Assembly (NCBI RefSeq): GCF_018449525.1
Contig: NZ_JAAVUS010000009.1
Span: 124,001-188,000 of the forward strand
Direction of reading: 5' to 3'
Source: Bradyrhizobium sp. dw_78
GTDB taxonomy: Bacteria > Pseudomonadota > Alphaproteobacteria > Rhizobiales > Xanthobacteraceae
Length of the DNA stretch: 64,000 bases
Below, in pieces: positions 1 to 7,891 of the stretch. The position numbers and the translations under genes are program-made. Position 1 is the first letter of the stretch. Every line of letters begins with the position of its first letter. The notes beneath the pieces are model-generated. The model made no database searches. It worked only from the letters and a program-made list of their open reading frames with translations, and was not told where the DNA came from.

Positions 1-107
1 CCGCGGGTCGAAGGGATCGCGACGAAATCCCGCGTCGTCGCAAGCTGTGCGTCGAAATTGGCATCGACGGCATCGAGGATTTTGCGGCTGATATCGGTGG
101 CATTCAT
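1..107 (-). CDS. M20-family (ArgE/DapE-like) deacylase, N-terminal fragment
   Basis: The first 35 codons of a minus-strand gene lie here and the rest is beyond the left edge. The predicted start is MNATDISRKILDAVDA, and the segment runs into QLATTRDFVAIPSTR. A helix followed by 'FVxIPS(T/V)R' is how ArgE/DapE/CPG2-type metallopeptidases of the M20 family begin. These are zinc enzymes that hydrolyse N-acyl or peptide bonds in the cytoplasm. No metal ligand is inside the fragment, so the family call rests on this short motif only and the substrate cannot be inferred. An alternative ATG lies two codons further in. Confidence 0.5.
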   Translation of the reverse strand, partial: MNATDISRKILDAVDANFDAQLATTRDFVAIPSTR

Positions 108-273
108 TGCGTTATGGCCTCTATCGTTCACGGTATCGCGAAAATCGCATGGTCAGGATCAAACCATATTTTATCAGATGTTACAGGGATTTTGGGGCCG
201 CTTTCAGAATCGCACCAGCATCAATACAGTGCAGATGCGGCATGCGCGATTGAACAGACAGGACGATCCGACA

Positions 274-537
274 ATGGTGAAAACCTCACGCACCAAACTC
301 TTTTCGGTTGCGCTGCTCGGCGGCCTCGCGGTGCTGGCCCTGTCGCACAGCGCCTGGGCAGAACAGGTGGGACGGGAGCGGGACATCGTCAATTTGCGGC
401 TCGGTCAGCGCATCCGCGTCGATGACGGGAGCTGTCCTGCAGGCCAGATCAAGGAAATTTCCGGCGCGAAGATGATCTCCGCCACCGTTATCCCGACGCG
501 AAAATGCGTTCCGCGGCTGGGCGCCAAAACCAAATAG
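274..537 (+). CDS. Small exported protein of unknown function
   Basis: An 87-residue protein. Residues 1-27 form a signal peptide: a basic start (MVKTSRTK), a hydrophobic core (LFSVALLGGLAVLALSHS) and an AWA-E cleavage site. The mature part is about 60 residues and basic, with two cysteines that could form a disulfide in the periplasm (DDGSCPAGQ and TRKCVP). The open frame continues upstream to position 58, but only the 274 start places the signal peptide at the N-terminus. An in-frame ATG at 235 is the alternative. I recall similar short proteins from Bradyrhizobium but cannot assign a function. Confidence 0.6.
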   Translation: MVKTSRTKLFSVALLGGLAVLALSHSAWAEQVGRERDIVNLRLGQRIRVDDGSCPAGQIKEISGAKMISATVIPTRKCVPRLGAKTK

Positions 538-587
538 AAGCAGGACCAAACAGCCACCGGCAACCCCAGCGCCGTCCGCAACGCGCG

Positions 588-752
588 TCAACGGATGGCG
601 ATAACAATGCTCTGCGGCATTGAGGCGGCCATCGGCGAACCATTATAGGCAAAGACGCCGATGCCCGGCAGGCTGCTGTCATGACTGCCGGCGATCGAAC
701 AGCCGGCGAGGACGAAGGCAAACGCAAGGACGACGCTGTTGACGGTTTTCAT
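588..752 (-). CDS. Small lipoprotein
   Basis: A 54-residue protein with a lipoprotein signal: MKTVNSVVLAFAFVLAGC, with LAGC as the lipobox and the cysteine at position 18. It should be lipidated and anchored in the envelope. The mature part of about 36 residues has no recognisable domain. The start at 752 is chosen because GGAGAC lies about 8 bases upstream on the minus strand and because it puts the signal peptide first; a longer reading to 902 adds an unlikely basic leader. Function unknown. Confidence 0.55.
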   Translation of the reverse strand: MKTVNSVVLAFAFVLAGCSIAGSHDSSLPGIGVFAYNGSPMAASMPQSIVIAIR

Positions 753-1059
753 GTGACGGTCTCCAGGTTTGGCTGACGGCGCTGCCCGCCGTTTTGTTAA
801 CCGTCTGATAACCAACCGCCGTTTCCGGATGCCTGCGCGAAACCAGAAAATAGCTTCGTCGGTCAGGGAAATTGTTTCGCCGCCGAACGGCCGACGAAAC
901 AACCGTCAGAAAAGCCCGTCAGGCAGATGTGGCGATGGATGCCGCGCCCGCGGTAGCCCAGCGCACGCGCAGCGCTCGTTCAGTGGCCCAGCGCAGCGGC
1001 CGGTCGTCGACCCCTGTCGGGGAACGATGACCGGCCAAGTCCGGTTACTGCAAGTCCGG
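753..1059. other. Intergenic stretch between two minus-strand genes
   Basis: About 300 bases without a convincing gene. The open frames here read through in the wrong frames with no start signal. The only structure seen is the stem-loop at 998-1036, listed separately. Confidence 0.5.
998..1036 (-). terminator. Stem-loop downstream of creA, possible terminator
   Basis: An 11-base arm (GGCCGGTCGTC) pairs with GATGACCGGCC, with one mismatch that becomes a wobble pair in RNA, around an inner CCCC/GGGG stem. It begins 24 bases after the creA stop on the minus strand. No T-tract follows, so termination is an inference; it could simply be an mRNA-stabilising hairpin. Confidence 0.4.
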
Positions 1060-1635
1060 CTACTGAACGAAATCGCCGCACTTCTCGATGGAAGCCTCGG
1101 CGCCCCAGGGCATGATCGGCACGGAAGAGGTCGAGTTCTTCGGCGATCCCTCGATCAGCTTGTCCGAATAGACCATATAGACGAGCACGTTCCGCTTGGC
1201 GTCGCAGCCGCGGACGATCTGCATTTTCTTGAAGAAAAGCGAGCGCCGCTGCCGGAACATATCCCCGCCCTGCTCCATTTTGTCCTTGAAGTGGATCGGG
1301 CCGATCTGACGGCACGCCAGCGAGATGTCCGAGACCTGCTCGGCGAGCCCCAGCCAGCCCTTGAAGCCGCCCTTCTCCGGTACCGTGAAATGGCAGGCCA
1401 CTCCCTCGACCTCGGGATCGTCGACGCCATAGGTGGCGAGCTTGTCGTTCGGGCTGAGCAATTTGAACACGGTCGAGCGGCGGAAGATCAGGTCTGGCTC
1501 GTCCGCCGCCAAAGCGGTCGAAAGCGGCCACAGCATCAGCGCAAGCACCGCTACGCCCCGGCCTATCGAGACCCGGCGCCTCCATTTCGTGTCACATTGT
1601 CTTGAGGCGAGCGATGTCATCGTGATCTCCGTCAA
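1060..1635 (-). CDS. creA: CreA family periplasmic protein
   Basis: A 191-residue homologue of E. coli CreA, an exported protein of unclear function. Supporting stretches are RRSTVFKLLSPNDKL, DDPEVEGVACHFTVP, GGFKGWLGLAEQVSD, CRQIGPIHFKDK, CDAKRNVLVYMVYSDKL and EGSPKNSTSSVPIMPWG, all of which follow the family pattern closely. The N-terminus has a basic region (KWRRRVSIGR), a hydrophobic core (GVAVLALMLWPLSTALA) and an A-D cleavage site, so the product is periplasmic. The signal peptide could start at the first ATG or at the second, at residue 6. The gene stands alone here, without the creBCD two-component genes of enterics, so the E. coli regulatory context does not transfer. Confidence 0.85.
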   Translation of the reverse strand: MTEITMTSLASRQCDTKWRRRVSIGRGVAVLALMLWPLSTALAADEPDLIFRRSTVFKLLSPNDKLATYGVDDPEVEGVACHFTVPEKGGFKGWLGLAEQVSDISLACRQIGPIHFKDKMEQGGDMFRQRRSLFFKKMQIVRGCDAKRNVLVYMVYSDKLIEGSPKNSTSSVPIMPWGAEASIEKCGDFVQ

Positions 1636-1810
1636 TGAATAGGCCGCTATAAAGCTTTATGGTCTTTGGAGCCCCAAGGCCCCTTTAACCGAATGTGAGG
1701 CTTTTTTGTTACGCTTTCATGCGAATTCGCAGAGGTCGAAGCCTCATGCTGGTGAACCAGTGCTTCGTCTGCAACACTTAGTATTGACCGTTGGAATTGG
1801 GATTCGATGA

Positions 1811-3442
1811 ATGATCCGCGCGTATCGGGCGTCGGTTGAGAGCGGGCGGTCGGAATTGTCCGTGTCTCAACATCGGTTTTCAGGCTATGCGGCTTCTTCG
1901 ATCCTGATGTTGCGCATCGCTGCTTTGGCGGTCGCCGGATCGATCGGCGTTACCGCTCCAGTGCAAGCGGCCAGCTATTGGTCGGATGACGATTCCGGAT
2001 ATTACGACGAGGTGCCGGTAGCCCCGCCGCACGCGCAAAGGGCGCGCCGTCATCCGGAAAAGAAAACCGACAGGCCGCTGAAAGAAGCGGCCAAACCGCA
2101 GGGACCGCTGATCATCGCGATCTCGATCAGCAAGCAGCAACTCAAGCTCTACGACGCCAACGGGTTGTTTGCGGAAACGCCCATTTCAACCGGCATGCGC
2201 GGCCATACCACGCCGATGGGCGTTTTCAGCGTCATTCAAAAGCAGAAGTACCACAAGTCCAACATCTATAGCGGCGCGCCAATGCCGTACATGCAGCGGA
2301 TCACCTGGTCCGGCATCGCGATGCATGCCGGCGTGCTCCCCGGCTATCCGGCCTCGCATGGTTGTATCCGGATGCCGATGACGTTCGCCGTGAAGATGTA
2401 TGGCTGGACCCGGATGGGCGCGCGCGTCGTCGTGACGCCGGGCGAGATCGCGCCCGCCAGCTTTTCGCATCCGCTGCTGGTCACGCAAAAAATGGTGCCG
2501 CAGCCGGCGGCTACGGACGAGTCGAAGACGGATGTCTCGACGAATGCATCGGACAAGGGTGACAAGGCGGCGGGCAACAACCCGACCGGCGCGCCCGCAA
2601 CACCGGATGCGAACCTCGAACTGCGGTCGAGCGTCGACCACGATCATTCGTTGCAGGCCGCGGTCGAGCCAACACCGGTACCGCCGCCGTTGAGCGGACA
2701 GACGCATACCGCGGACGCGGCATTGCCGGGCGAGAAAGCGGATACGATGTCCGATGCGTCCCCGTCCGGTGCGCCGGTCGCGGCGCAGCCGGGAACGGCC
2801 ATCGCCGCAAACGACGAGACAGCCTCGCCCGCCACATCGGCCGGCACTAAATCGGCGGGCGTCACAACCGCTGAAACACGGCCGGGCGCCACCGCCGATG
2901 TTTCCGATGCGAAAAAAGATCAGGGCCACCTGTCCGATGCCGAGAAGCCGGCCGCACCGAAAGCCGGGCCGGTTGCGGCTTCGGGTCACAAGCGTTCCGG
3001 CCCGATCTCCGTCTTCATCAGCCGGAAAGATTCAAAACTTTACGTGCGGCAGGATTTCGCGCCGCTGTTCGACGCGCCGGTGACCATCGCTCCGAGCGAC
3101 CGACCGTTGGGGACTCACATCTTTACCGCCGAAGCCGACAAGAACGACGCCAACATCCTGCACTGGTCGGTGATTTCGCTTCCCTCGCGCAACGCCGCGC
3201 GGCACGACGAGGATGACGAGCGCACGTTGCGCCGGCGAAAGATCGCGGGCGCGGCCGAGATAAAACCGATCCCGATACAAGATAGCCCGGCCGAGGCGCT
3301 GGATCGCCTCACCATCCCGGCCGATGTGATGGCGCGCATTACCGAAGGACTCTCGACCGGCAGTTCGATCATCATATCCGATCAGGGCATCGCCGCGGGC
3401 GAGACCGGCGAAGGAACGGAATTCATCGTTTCGTTGCGCTAG
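1811..3442 (+). CDS. L,D-transpeptidase with an additional degenerate C-terminal YkuD-like domain
   Basis: A 543-residue envelope enzyme. The first YkuD domain (about residues 98-215) contains MHAG (His172) and the catalytic SHGCIRM motif (His183, Cys185). This family makes 3-3 cross-links in peptidoglycan or attaches proteins to it. A Pro/Ala/Thr-rich low-complexity linker follows (about 225-390). A second block (about 394-543) repeats the start of the first domain: ISVFISRKDSKLYV against IAISISKQQLKLYD, then a PLGTHIF segment against TPMGVFS, but no HGC motif. An exported N-terminus is formed by residues 33-54 (MLRIAALAVAGSIGV...QA), so an internal start at 1907-1909 is possible. It stands alone between creA (divergent) and a polysaccharide deacetylase. 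The enzymatic call is firm; the role of the second domain is unknown. Confidence 0.88.
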   Translation: MIRAYRASVESGRSELSVSQHRFSGYAASSILMLRIAALAVAGSIGVTAPVQAASYWSDDDSGYYDEVPVAPPHAQRARRHPEKKTDRPLKEAAKPQGPLIIAISISKQQLKLYDANGLFAETPISTGMRGHTTPMGVFSVIQKQKYHKSNIYSGAPMPYMQRITWSGIAMHAGVLPGYPASHGCIRMPMTFAVKMYGWTRMGARVVVTPGEIAPASFSHPLLVTQKMVPQPAATDESKTDVSTNASDKGDKAAGNNPTGAPATPDANLELRSSVDHDHSLQAAVEPTPVPPPLSGQTHTADAALPGEKADTMSDASPSGAPVAAQPGTAIAANDETASPATSAGTKSAGVTTAETRPGATADVSDAKKDQGHLSDAEKPAAPKAGPVAASGHKRSGPISVFISRKDSKLYVRQDFAPLFDAPVTIAPSDRPLGTHIFTAEADKNDANILHWSVISLPSRNAARHDEDDERTLRRRKIAGAAEIKPIPIQDSPAEALDRLTIPADVMARITEGLSTGSSIIISDQGIAAGETGEGTEFIVSLR

Positions 3443-3750
3443 GCTGCGGGATCACCACGATACCGGCCGCGCCGGAACTTTCACAATGACTTGATCGCCC
3501 ACCGCACCTTCCTGGCCGAGGTATCCCGGAACGGTCAAACCGCCGATGGGTGTGCCAAAACCGCCTTGCTGTGTGCTGGCTTCGTCCGGATAGCCCTGTG
3601 CGCTCGAATTTCCTGTTCAGGCCAATTGCCCGTGTGGGCCGTTGCCGTGGCGGCGCAAGCCCTCCTGGGTTATTATGACTGAAGCAGCCATGACTCGGAC
3701 CGGAGCTTAAAAAGCTACGGCCGGACACGGGATTGGCAAAGGGGAACGAG
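3443..3750. other. Intergenic stretch upstream of the polysaccharide deacetylase
   Basis: About 300 bases with no supported gene. A 63-codon open frame at 3491-3682 has no ribosome-binding site and an unusual Cys/Leu-rich composition, so it was not called. The stretch presumably holds the promoter of the downstream gene, but no clear -35/-10 pair was identified. Confidence 0.4.
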
Positions 3751-4731
3751 ATGCGGTTCGCGGCATGTTTGATCTTTGCAAGCGCGGTTTCGCTGTCGGT
3801 ATCGGGCGGCGCGTGGTCGCAGACCGCAGCCCTCAAGGCCACGACCTCGGGCGCGGCCGCGCCGCAACAAGCGGCCGCGGCTCCTGCCCCCGTCCCGGCT
3901 CCGTCCACGACGCCAGCATCGCCGCCGGCGCCGCTTTCCAAGGCCGCCTGCACCAATCCCGATGCGCTCGGCATCGGCCGGGTCGTCGAGATCGACACCA
4001 CCGGCGGCCCGGGATTCGGCTTCGAGCATTTCAAGCAACTCGACTTCCTGCATGACCACGAAGTCGTGCTGACATTCGACGACGGCCCCTGGGTCACCAC
4101 GCCGACGGTGCTGAAGGCGCTGGCGGACGAATGCACCACCGGCATCTTCTTCTCGATCGGCAAGCATGCGACCTATTATCCGGAAATCCTCAAGCAGGTC
4201 CTCGCCGCCGGCCACACCATCGGATCGCACACCTGGTCGCATGCGACGCTGACCAACAAGAAGCTGACCGACGATCAGAAAAAGGAAGAGATCGAGAAAG
4301 GTTTCAGCGCCGTGAAGTGGGCGCTCGGCGGCGTCTCGCCCGCCCCGTTCTTCCGCTTCCCGGCGTTGCAGCATCCGCCGGAAATGGTCACCTATCTCGG
4401 CACCCGGAATATCGCGATGTTCTCCTGCGATCTCGATTCCTTCGATTTCAAGGCGCGCAACGCGCAGCAGGTGATCGACGTCACCATGAAGAAGCTCGAC
4501 AAGCTCGGCAAAGGCATCATCCTGATGCACGACTTCCACAAGCATACCGCGGAAGCGCTGCCGACCTTGCTGCGCAGGTTGAAGGCCGGCGGCTACAAGG
4601 TCGTCAGGATGATCCCCAAGGCGCCGGTGCAGACTCTTCCGCAATATGACGAAGAACTGCTGAAGGATGCCAAGCTGCCGACGGTCAGCGAGCGCCCGGT
4701 GTCCAGCGTCGTGCAGACGATTTCAGAATAG
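3751..4731 (+). CDS. Polysaccharide deacetylase (NodB homology domain), exported
   Basis: A 326-residue carbohydrate esterase family 4 protein. The signal peptide is MRFAACLIFASAVSLSVSGG-AWSQ, followed by an Ala/Pro-rich spacer to about residue 62. The NodB domain contains motif 1 with the catalytic base and metal Asp (VVLTFDDGPW, about residue 106-115) and motif 2 with the metal His pair (HTIGSHTWSH, about 153-162); RFP and MHDF motifs follow. These enzymes remove N-acetyl groups from polysaccharides such as peptidoglycan or exopolysaccharide. A TTG at 3733 extends the frame, but ATG 3751 is preferred because AAGGGG lies about 8 bases upstream and the signal peptide then comes first. The substrate is not determined by the sequence. 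Confidence 0.88.
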   Translation: MRFAACLIFASAVSLSVSGGAWSQTAALKATTSGAAAPQQAAAAPAPVPAPSTTPASPPAPLSKAACTNPDALGIGRVVEIDTTGGPGFGFEHFKQLDFLHDHEVVLTFDDGPWVTTPTVLKALADECTTGIFFSIGKHATYYPEILKQVLAAGHTIGSHTWSHATLTNKKLTDDQKKEEIEKGFSAVKWALGGVSPAPFFRFPALQHPPEMVTYLGTRNIAMFSCDLDSFDFKARNAQQVIDVTMKKLDKLGKGIILMHDFHKHTAEALPTLLRRLKAGGYKVVRMIPKAPVQTLPQYDEELLKDAKLPTVSERPVSSVVQTISE

Positions 4732-4747
4732 TTCTTAGCCGCGCCCG

Positions 4748-5311
4748 ATGACGCCGATGCCCGCGCTGACCATCGAAGGCTATGTCATCGTGTCGGCGGA
4801 CGGGATGCTGGCGGGCGCCGACCGCGTGATGCCGGACGCCTTGAAATTCGAGGGCGACAAACAATTCTTCTCCGACGCCCTCGACCGCGCCGCTCTCATC
4901 GTCCATGGCCGTCATTCCTTCGAGGACCAGCCGAATTTTCCACGGCGAAAACGGATCATCGTGACGCGAACGATCGGCACGATCGCACCCGATCCCTCCA
5001 ATCCCAAAGCGATCCTGTGGAATCCGGCGGGAGCGCCGTTCGAGGCCGCATGCGAACATGCCGGTGTCGGTGGCGGCACCGTCGCGATCATCGGCGGACC
5101 GGACGTGTTCGGCATGTTCATGGACCGTTACGATACGTTCTGGCTGTCGCAGGCGCCGCAGGTTCGGCTGCCGGACGGCGAGCCCTGCTTCCCGGGCGTG
5201 CCCGCGCGATCGCCGCAGCAGATCCTGGCCGCACATGGCCTGAAGGCCGGCAAGGCACAAATTCTCGACGCCGCCGCTGACGTCAGCGTCACGCCCTGGC
5301 GAAGGGTTTAG
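4748..5311 (+). CDS. DHFR/RibD C-terminal-like reductase
   Basis: A 187-residue protein of the dihydrofolate reductase-like fold. Early EGYVIVSADGMLAG matches the 'ISLDGxIA' N-terminal strand of RibD-like reductases. Later come LIVHGRHSFE (the 'GRxT/S' nucleotide-binding region), RIIVTRTIG and VAIIGGPDVFGMFMD, the GG loop of NADPH-binding reductases. It starts 16 bases after the deacetylase stop and may be co-transcribed with it. True DHFR is unlikely because the family pattern is RibD-like; the substrate is unknown. The stop codon TAG is followed after about 13 bases by a partial copy of the dispersed repeat. Confidence 0.75.
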   Translation: MTPMPALTIEGYVIVSADGMLAGADRVMPDALKFEGDKQFFSDALDRAALIVHGRHSFEDQPNFPRRKRIIVTRTIGTIAPDPSNPKAILWNPAGAPFEAACEHAGVGGGTVAIIGGPDVFGMFMDRYDTFWLSQAPQVRLPDGEPCFPGVPARSPQQILAAHGLKAGKAQILDAAADVSVTPWRRV

Positions 5312-5324
5312 CCAGCGCAAAGCC

Positions 5325-5361
5325 ATCCCGGATTTTGGCCGGCTTTCGCTCGAAAACGCTA
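5325..5361 (+). repeat. Partial copy of the TAGAGC dispersed element
   Basis: Only the right end of the repeat remains: CCGGATTTTGG followed by GGCTTTCGCTCGAAAACGCT. It lies between the DHFR-like gene and the DUF2336 gene. Confidence 0.6.
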
Positions 5362-6456
5362 TGACCCGTCGGTCTTGTTATCCGGGTTCTGCGTCCGAAT
5401 GGTGCGTTGCGCGCCGGATAATGTCAGCGCGTCGAACACGGTCTGGGCCTGCTCGAATTGCTGCGTCGAGACGGGAGCACAATCGGGCCGGTTGCGGATG
5501 ATCATGGTCGTCGTCGCCCAGTTCAGCCTGGCAGCCTTGCACGCAACGATCAGCCCGTTCAGCCGGTCGTTTCCGATCAGCGGCTCGATCGACTCGACCG
5601 GTGCCGAGGACAGAAACGAGAGTGCCGCCACCACGCTGGTGTAGTCCCGCTGAACCGCGAACCGATTCACGGTTGAATCGTTCAACTTGCCGGTGCGGTT
5701 GAGCTCGACCATCCCGCTTCGCGGTCCCGTATAGTCGACCGGCTTTGGCGGAGGGGCATGGACCTGTCGGGCCGTGTTCACGACCGCAGCCTGGAGCTCC
5801 TCCCGCCATTCAGGAGGAGCCGCTTCGAGAAGACGGGTCCTCACCCTGACGGCAGCCTTCGCAACCAGCTCGCGAAACAGGTCAGGCGGAATATCCTGTC
5901 GAAGCCCCAGCGTCTCCGCCAGGCTATCGTCACGTTCCGCATCCTTGACGAGCGCGGTGTAACCGGCCTCGGACAGGAGGGCGCCCGAATTTTGCGCGAG
6001 CGTGTTGTGAACCGTCGAGTCGCCGCGCTCGACAAGCACGTCGCTCAGAGATGCACCAAGTGTCGCCCTGCCGGAAATCGCCAGCAAATGCCGCTGGCCG
6101 CGCGTGCTGGCAATTTCAACCAGATCCTGGTCCGACAATTGCCTGGATCGGCTCAGCACCGGTATCGCGACCGATGCATCCTCGTGGAAAGCAAGCTGGC
6201 GCACCGCCTCTTTGGGAGCCGAGCCTACACCGGACAGATTGCGGCTCAGTTGGGCCAGGCTTCCCGCCTCCACCCGATCGATCAACCGGACGAGAACGTC
6301 ATCGAACACGCCGACCTGGGCCTCATTGAAACGATCGGCGCCGGACAGAAACAGGTTCATCACCTGCCGCAGGATTTCGGTTCGCCGCTGTGGCGGGCGG
6401 CCGCTGACAGCGTGATCCAGTTCCTCAATTAAGGCCGACGATGCTGCCACAGCCAT
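5359..6456 (-). CDS. DUF2336 domain protein
   Basis: A 365-residue cytoplasmic protein, mostly alpha-helical, with HEAT-like segments in its first two-thirds: EELDHAVSGRPPQRRTEILRQVMNLF, RLIDRVEAGSLAQLSRNLS and LAFHEDASVAIPVLSRS. This matches the DUF2336 family, which is frequent in Rhizobiales and often found near sensory genes. The C-terminal part (NRTGKLNDSTVNRFAVQRD, then ALTLSGAQRTIRTQNP) is also typical. No catalytic motif is visible and there is no signal peptide or membrane segment. It is the first of a run of genes (5.4-8.9 kb) encoding PilZ and HD-GYP proteins, so a role in that signalling is inferred from position only. Confidence 0.75.
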   Translation of the reverse strand: MAVAASSALIEELDHAVSGRPPQRRTEILRQVMNLFLSGADRFNEAQVGVFDDVLVRLIDRVEAGSLAQLSRNLSGVGSAPKEAVRQLAFHEDASVAIPVLSRSRQLSDQDLVEIASTRGQRHLLAISGRATLGASLSDVLVERGDSTVHNTLAQNSGALLSEAGYTALVKDAERDDSLAETLGLRQDIPPDLFRELVAKAAVRVRTRLLEAAPPEWREELQAAVVNTARQVHAPPPKPVDYTGPRSGMVELNRTGKLNDSTVNRFAVQRDYTSVVAALSFLSSAPVESIEPLIGNDRLNGLIVACKAARLNWATTTMIIRNRPDCAPVSTQQFEQAQTVFDALTLSGAQRTIRTQNPDNKTDGS

Positions 6457-6500
6457 TGTAAACCCGTTTCCCCCGACGCGGGCTGAAGTGTTGGATTACG

Positions 6501-6746
6501 TCAGAACGTAACCCCAATTCGTTGCCTTTCCTTCCAGACGATACGGCAACGCTTTTTGGTGCCACCGTGGAGCAGATCGAACCTCATCGGCAGCGTCGTG
6601 CCGTAGATGACCTGCAAGCACGCGCCGCCCGCGGAATAATCGACAATGGTGCAATCGATCGGAGGAGTTTTCGGATCGACGATAATCTTGGCCGCATTGG
6701 AAACTTTGCCCGAAGGGCGCATGCGTGCAAATCGCCGCGGATGCAT
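6501..6746 (-). CDS. Single-domain PilZ protein
   Basis: An 81-residue protein beginning MHPRRFARMRPSGK. It carries both halves of the cyclic-di-GMP binding signature: an RxxxR pattern in RRFAR and a DxSxxG pattern in DYSAGG, spaced as in PilZ domains. The remainder (CLQVIYGTTLPMRFDLL, then KRCRIVWKERQRIGVTF) fits the beta-barrel. A start at 6770 adds eight residues (MNWQGNPT) and cannot be excluded. Single-domain PilZ proteins act as effectors that change partner when c-di-GMP binds. It follows the small unknown gene (6811-7026) on the same strand and precedes the DUF2336 gene. Confidence 0.8.
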   Translation of the reverse strand: MHPRRFARMRPSGKVSNAAKIIVDPKTPPIDCTIVDYSAGGACLQVIYGTTLPMRFDLLHGGTKKRCRIVWKERQRIGVTF

Positions 6747-6810
6747 GGTCGGATTTCCCTGCCAGTTCACAAGACCGAAGGGCGATATCGGTCAGCCAGT
6801 TTGCGCCCAA

Positions 6811-7026
6811 CTATTCCCATTCCTTCCCGAACTCGTCGGGCTCTTCATTGATCCAGACAAGCGCGGCGCGGCAATCGATCCGAAGCACCCGATCGGCGCC
6901 GATGGGCGATGAAAGGTGCAGCAAGAACCCGCCATCTTCCGTCCGAAACAACGTATCGCATGCCCGATGTTCGACAAGCGAACCAGTATCGATGAACGGA
7001 TAAATTCGCGAAGCAAGCAGATCCAT
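6811..7026 (-). CDS. Small acidic protein of unknown function
   Basis: A 71-residue protein, MDLLASRIYPFIDTGSLVEH at the start and ALVWINEEPDEFGKEWE at the end, acidic and without a signal peptide. An AGGT lies about 8 bases upstream of the start. I do not recognise a named domain, but the ending 'ALxWxNE.P...G..WE' resembles short conserved proteins I recall from Bradyrhizobium. It sits between the divergent PilZ genes, likely in one transcript with the downstream minus-strand PilZ gene, so it may belong to the same signalling module. Confidence 0.55.
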   Translation of the reverse strand: MDLLASRIYPFIDTGSLVEHRACDTLFRTEDGGFLLHLSSPIGADRVLRIDCRAALVWINEEPDEFGKEWE

Positions 7027-7547
7027 GCGAATTACCTGTCAGCAGCGTTCCAAAGCCGATTGCAGCGCAATCATCGTTAAGAATCCTCTTTCAGGCCCGG
7101 CATCGAAACGCATTCAGAAGAAATTCCTGCGCAAGGATATTCGCGCATCGGCCTTAATGACGCTTTAATAATTCAACCTCTGAGAGCGTTTACCGAATAG
7201 TTTCAATTTTATGTCTATTTTGATTTCGGTATCGCGGAGGGCATTAGAGCCCACGCGGAGGTCGACGATATTAGTTTTACGGAGAATTGGCAGGTTACTG
7301 CCGCCCGTGAGGTGCGGCTTCCGGTTTGAACTGACAACGCCGCAAAGCCCGCCGCCGAAGAATTGCATGGCGAAGCCTTCGCATTGATCCGAAGGCAGAC
7401 GATTGGAGTCCGAGACTGATTTTGTGATGCGCGTCTTTTGTAATGCGCGTCGATGTTTTGATCTTGCCGGTTCAGCCGGGGCACCTCGCGGAGGAGTGCC
7501 CTACGACCCCGTTAGTTTCGTTGATTTTAAAAAGCGAAGGGGAACGA
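7027..7547. other. Intergenic region between divergent signalling genes
   Basis: About 520 bases, AT-richer than the surroundings by eye, and the likely site of the divergent promoters for the small acidic gene and the plus-strand PilZ gene. No firm gene. One plus-strand frame at 7201-7326 reads like protein (YVYFDFGIAEGIRAHAEVDD) but has no start codon, so it may be a remnant. Confidence 0.4.
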
Positions 7548-7847
7548 ATGACCTTCGGAATGAGAAAGAACGATCGCGTCAATTTCGAGCGCGGCATCGA
7601 CGTTTTCATGATGGGAATTGACGGCACCTGGCGCCGCAATTGCCGGATGGTCGACGTATCGCAAACCGGCGCGCGGTTGCACGTTCCAGACTCCATCCAG
7701 GGATTGGACCTGAGGGAATTTTTCCTTCTGCTGTCCTCGACCGGCCTCGCCTATCGCCGATGCCGGCTGATCCGGGTGGCCGGCGAGCAAATCGGTATCG
7801 AATTTCTGGCGCCGGGCAAATCGAACAAAGGACGTCCGTCGAAATGA
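7548..7847 (+). CDS. Single-domain PilZ protein
   Basis: A 99-residue protein. MRKNDRVNFERGIDV contains RKNDR (RxxxR), and VDVSQTGARL contains DVSQTG (DxSxxG), together the canonical c-di-GMP binding signature. The C-terminal part (FFLLLSSTGLAYRRCRLIRV, GEQIGIEFL) completes the barrel. The start at 7548 is fixed by AAGGGG 7 bases upstream; the open frame upstream to 7443 is unrelated in composition. It ends 44 bases before the HD-GYP gene, so the two are probably co-transcribed. Confidence 0.85.
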   Translation: MTFGMRKNDRVNFERGIDVFMMGIDGTWRRNCRMVDVSQTGARLHVPDSIQGLDLREFFLLLSSTGLAYRRCRLIRVAGEQIGIEFLAPGKSNKGRPSK

Positions 7848-7891
7848 CGATCATCTGAAGCAGCCGTCATCATGATCCGAGGCATGTTTTC

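Noticed and set aside
3491..3682. 63-codon plus-strand frame
   Set aside because: Cys/Leu-rich, no ribosome-binding site, and no signal or domain.
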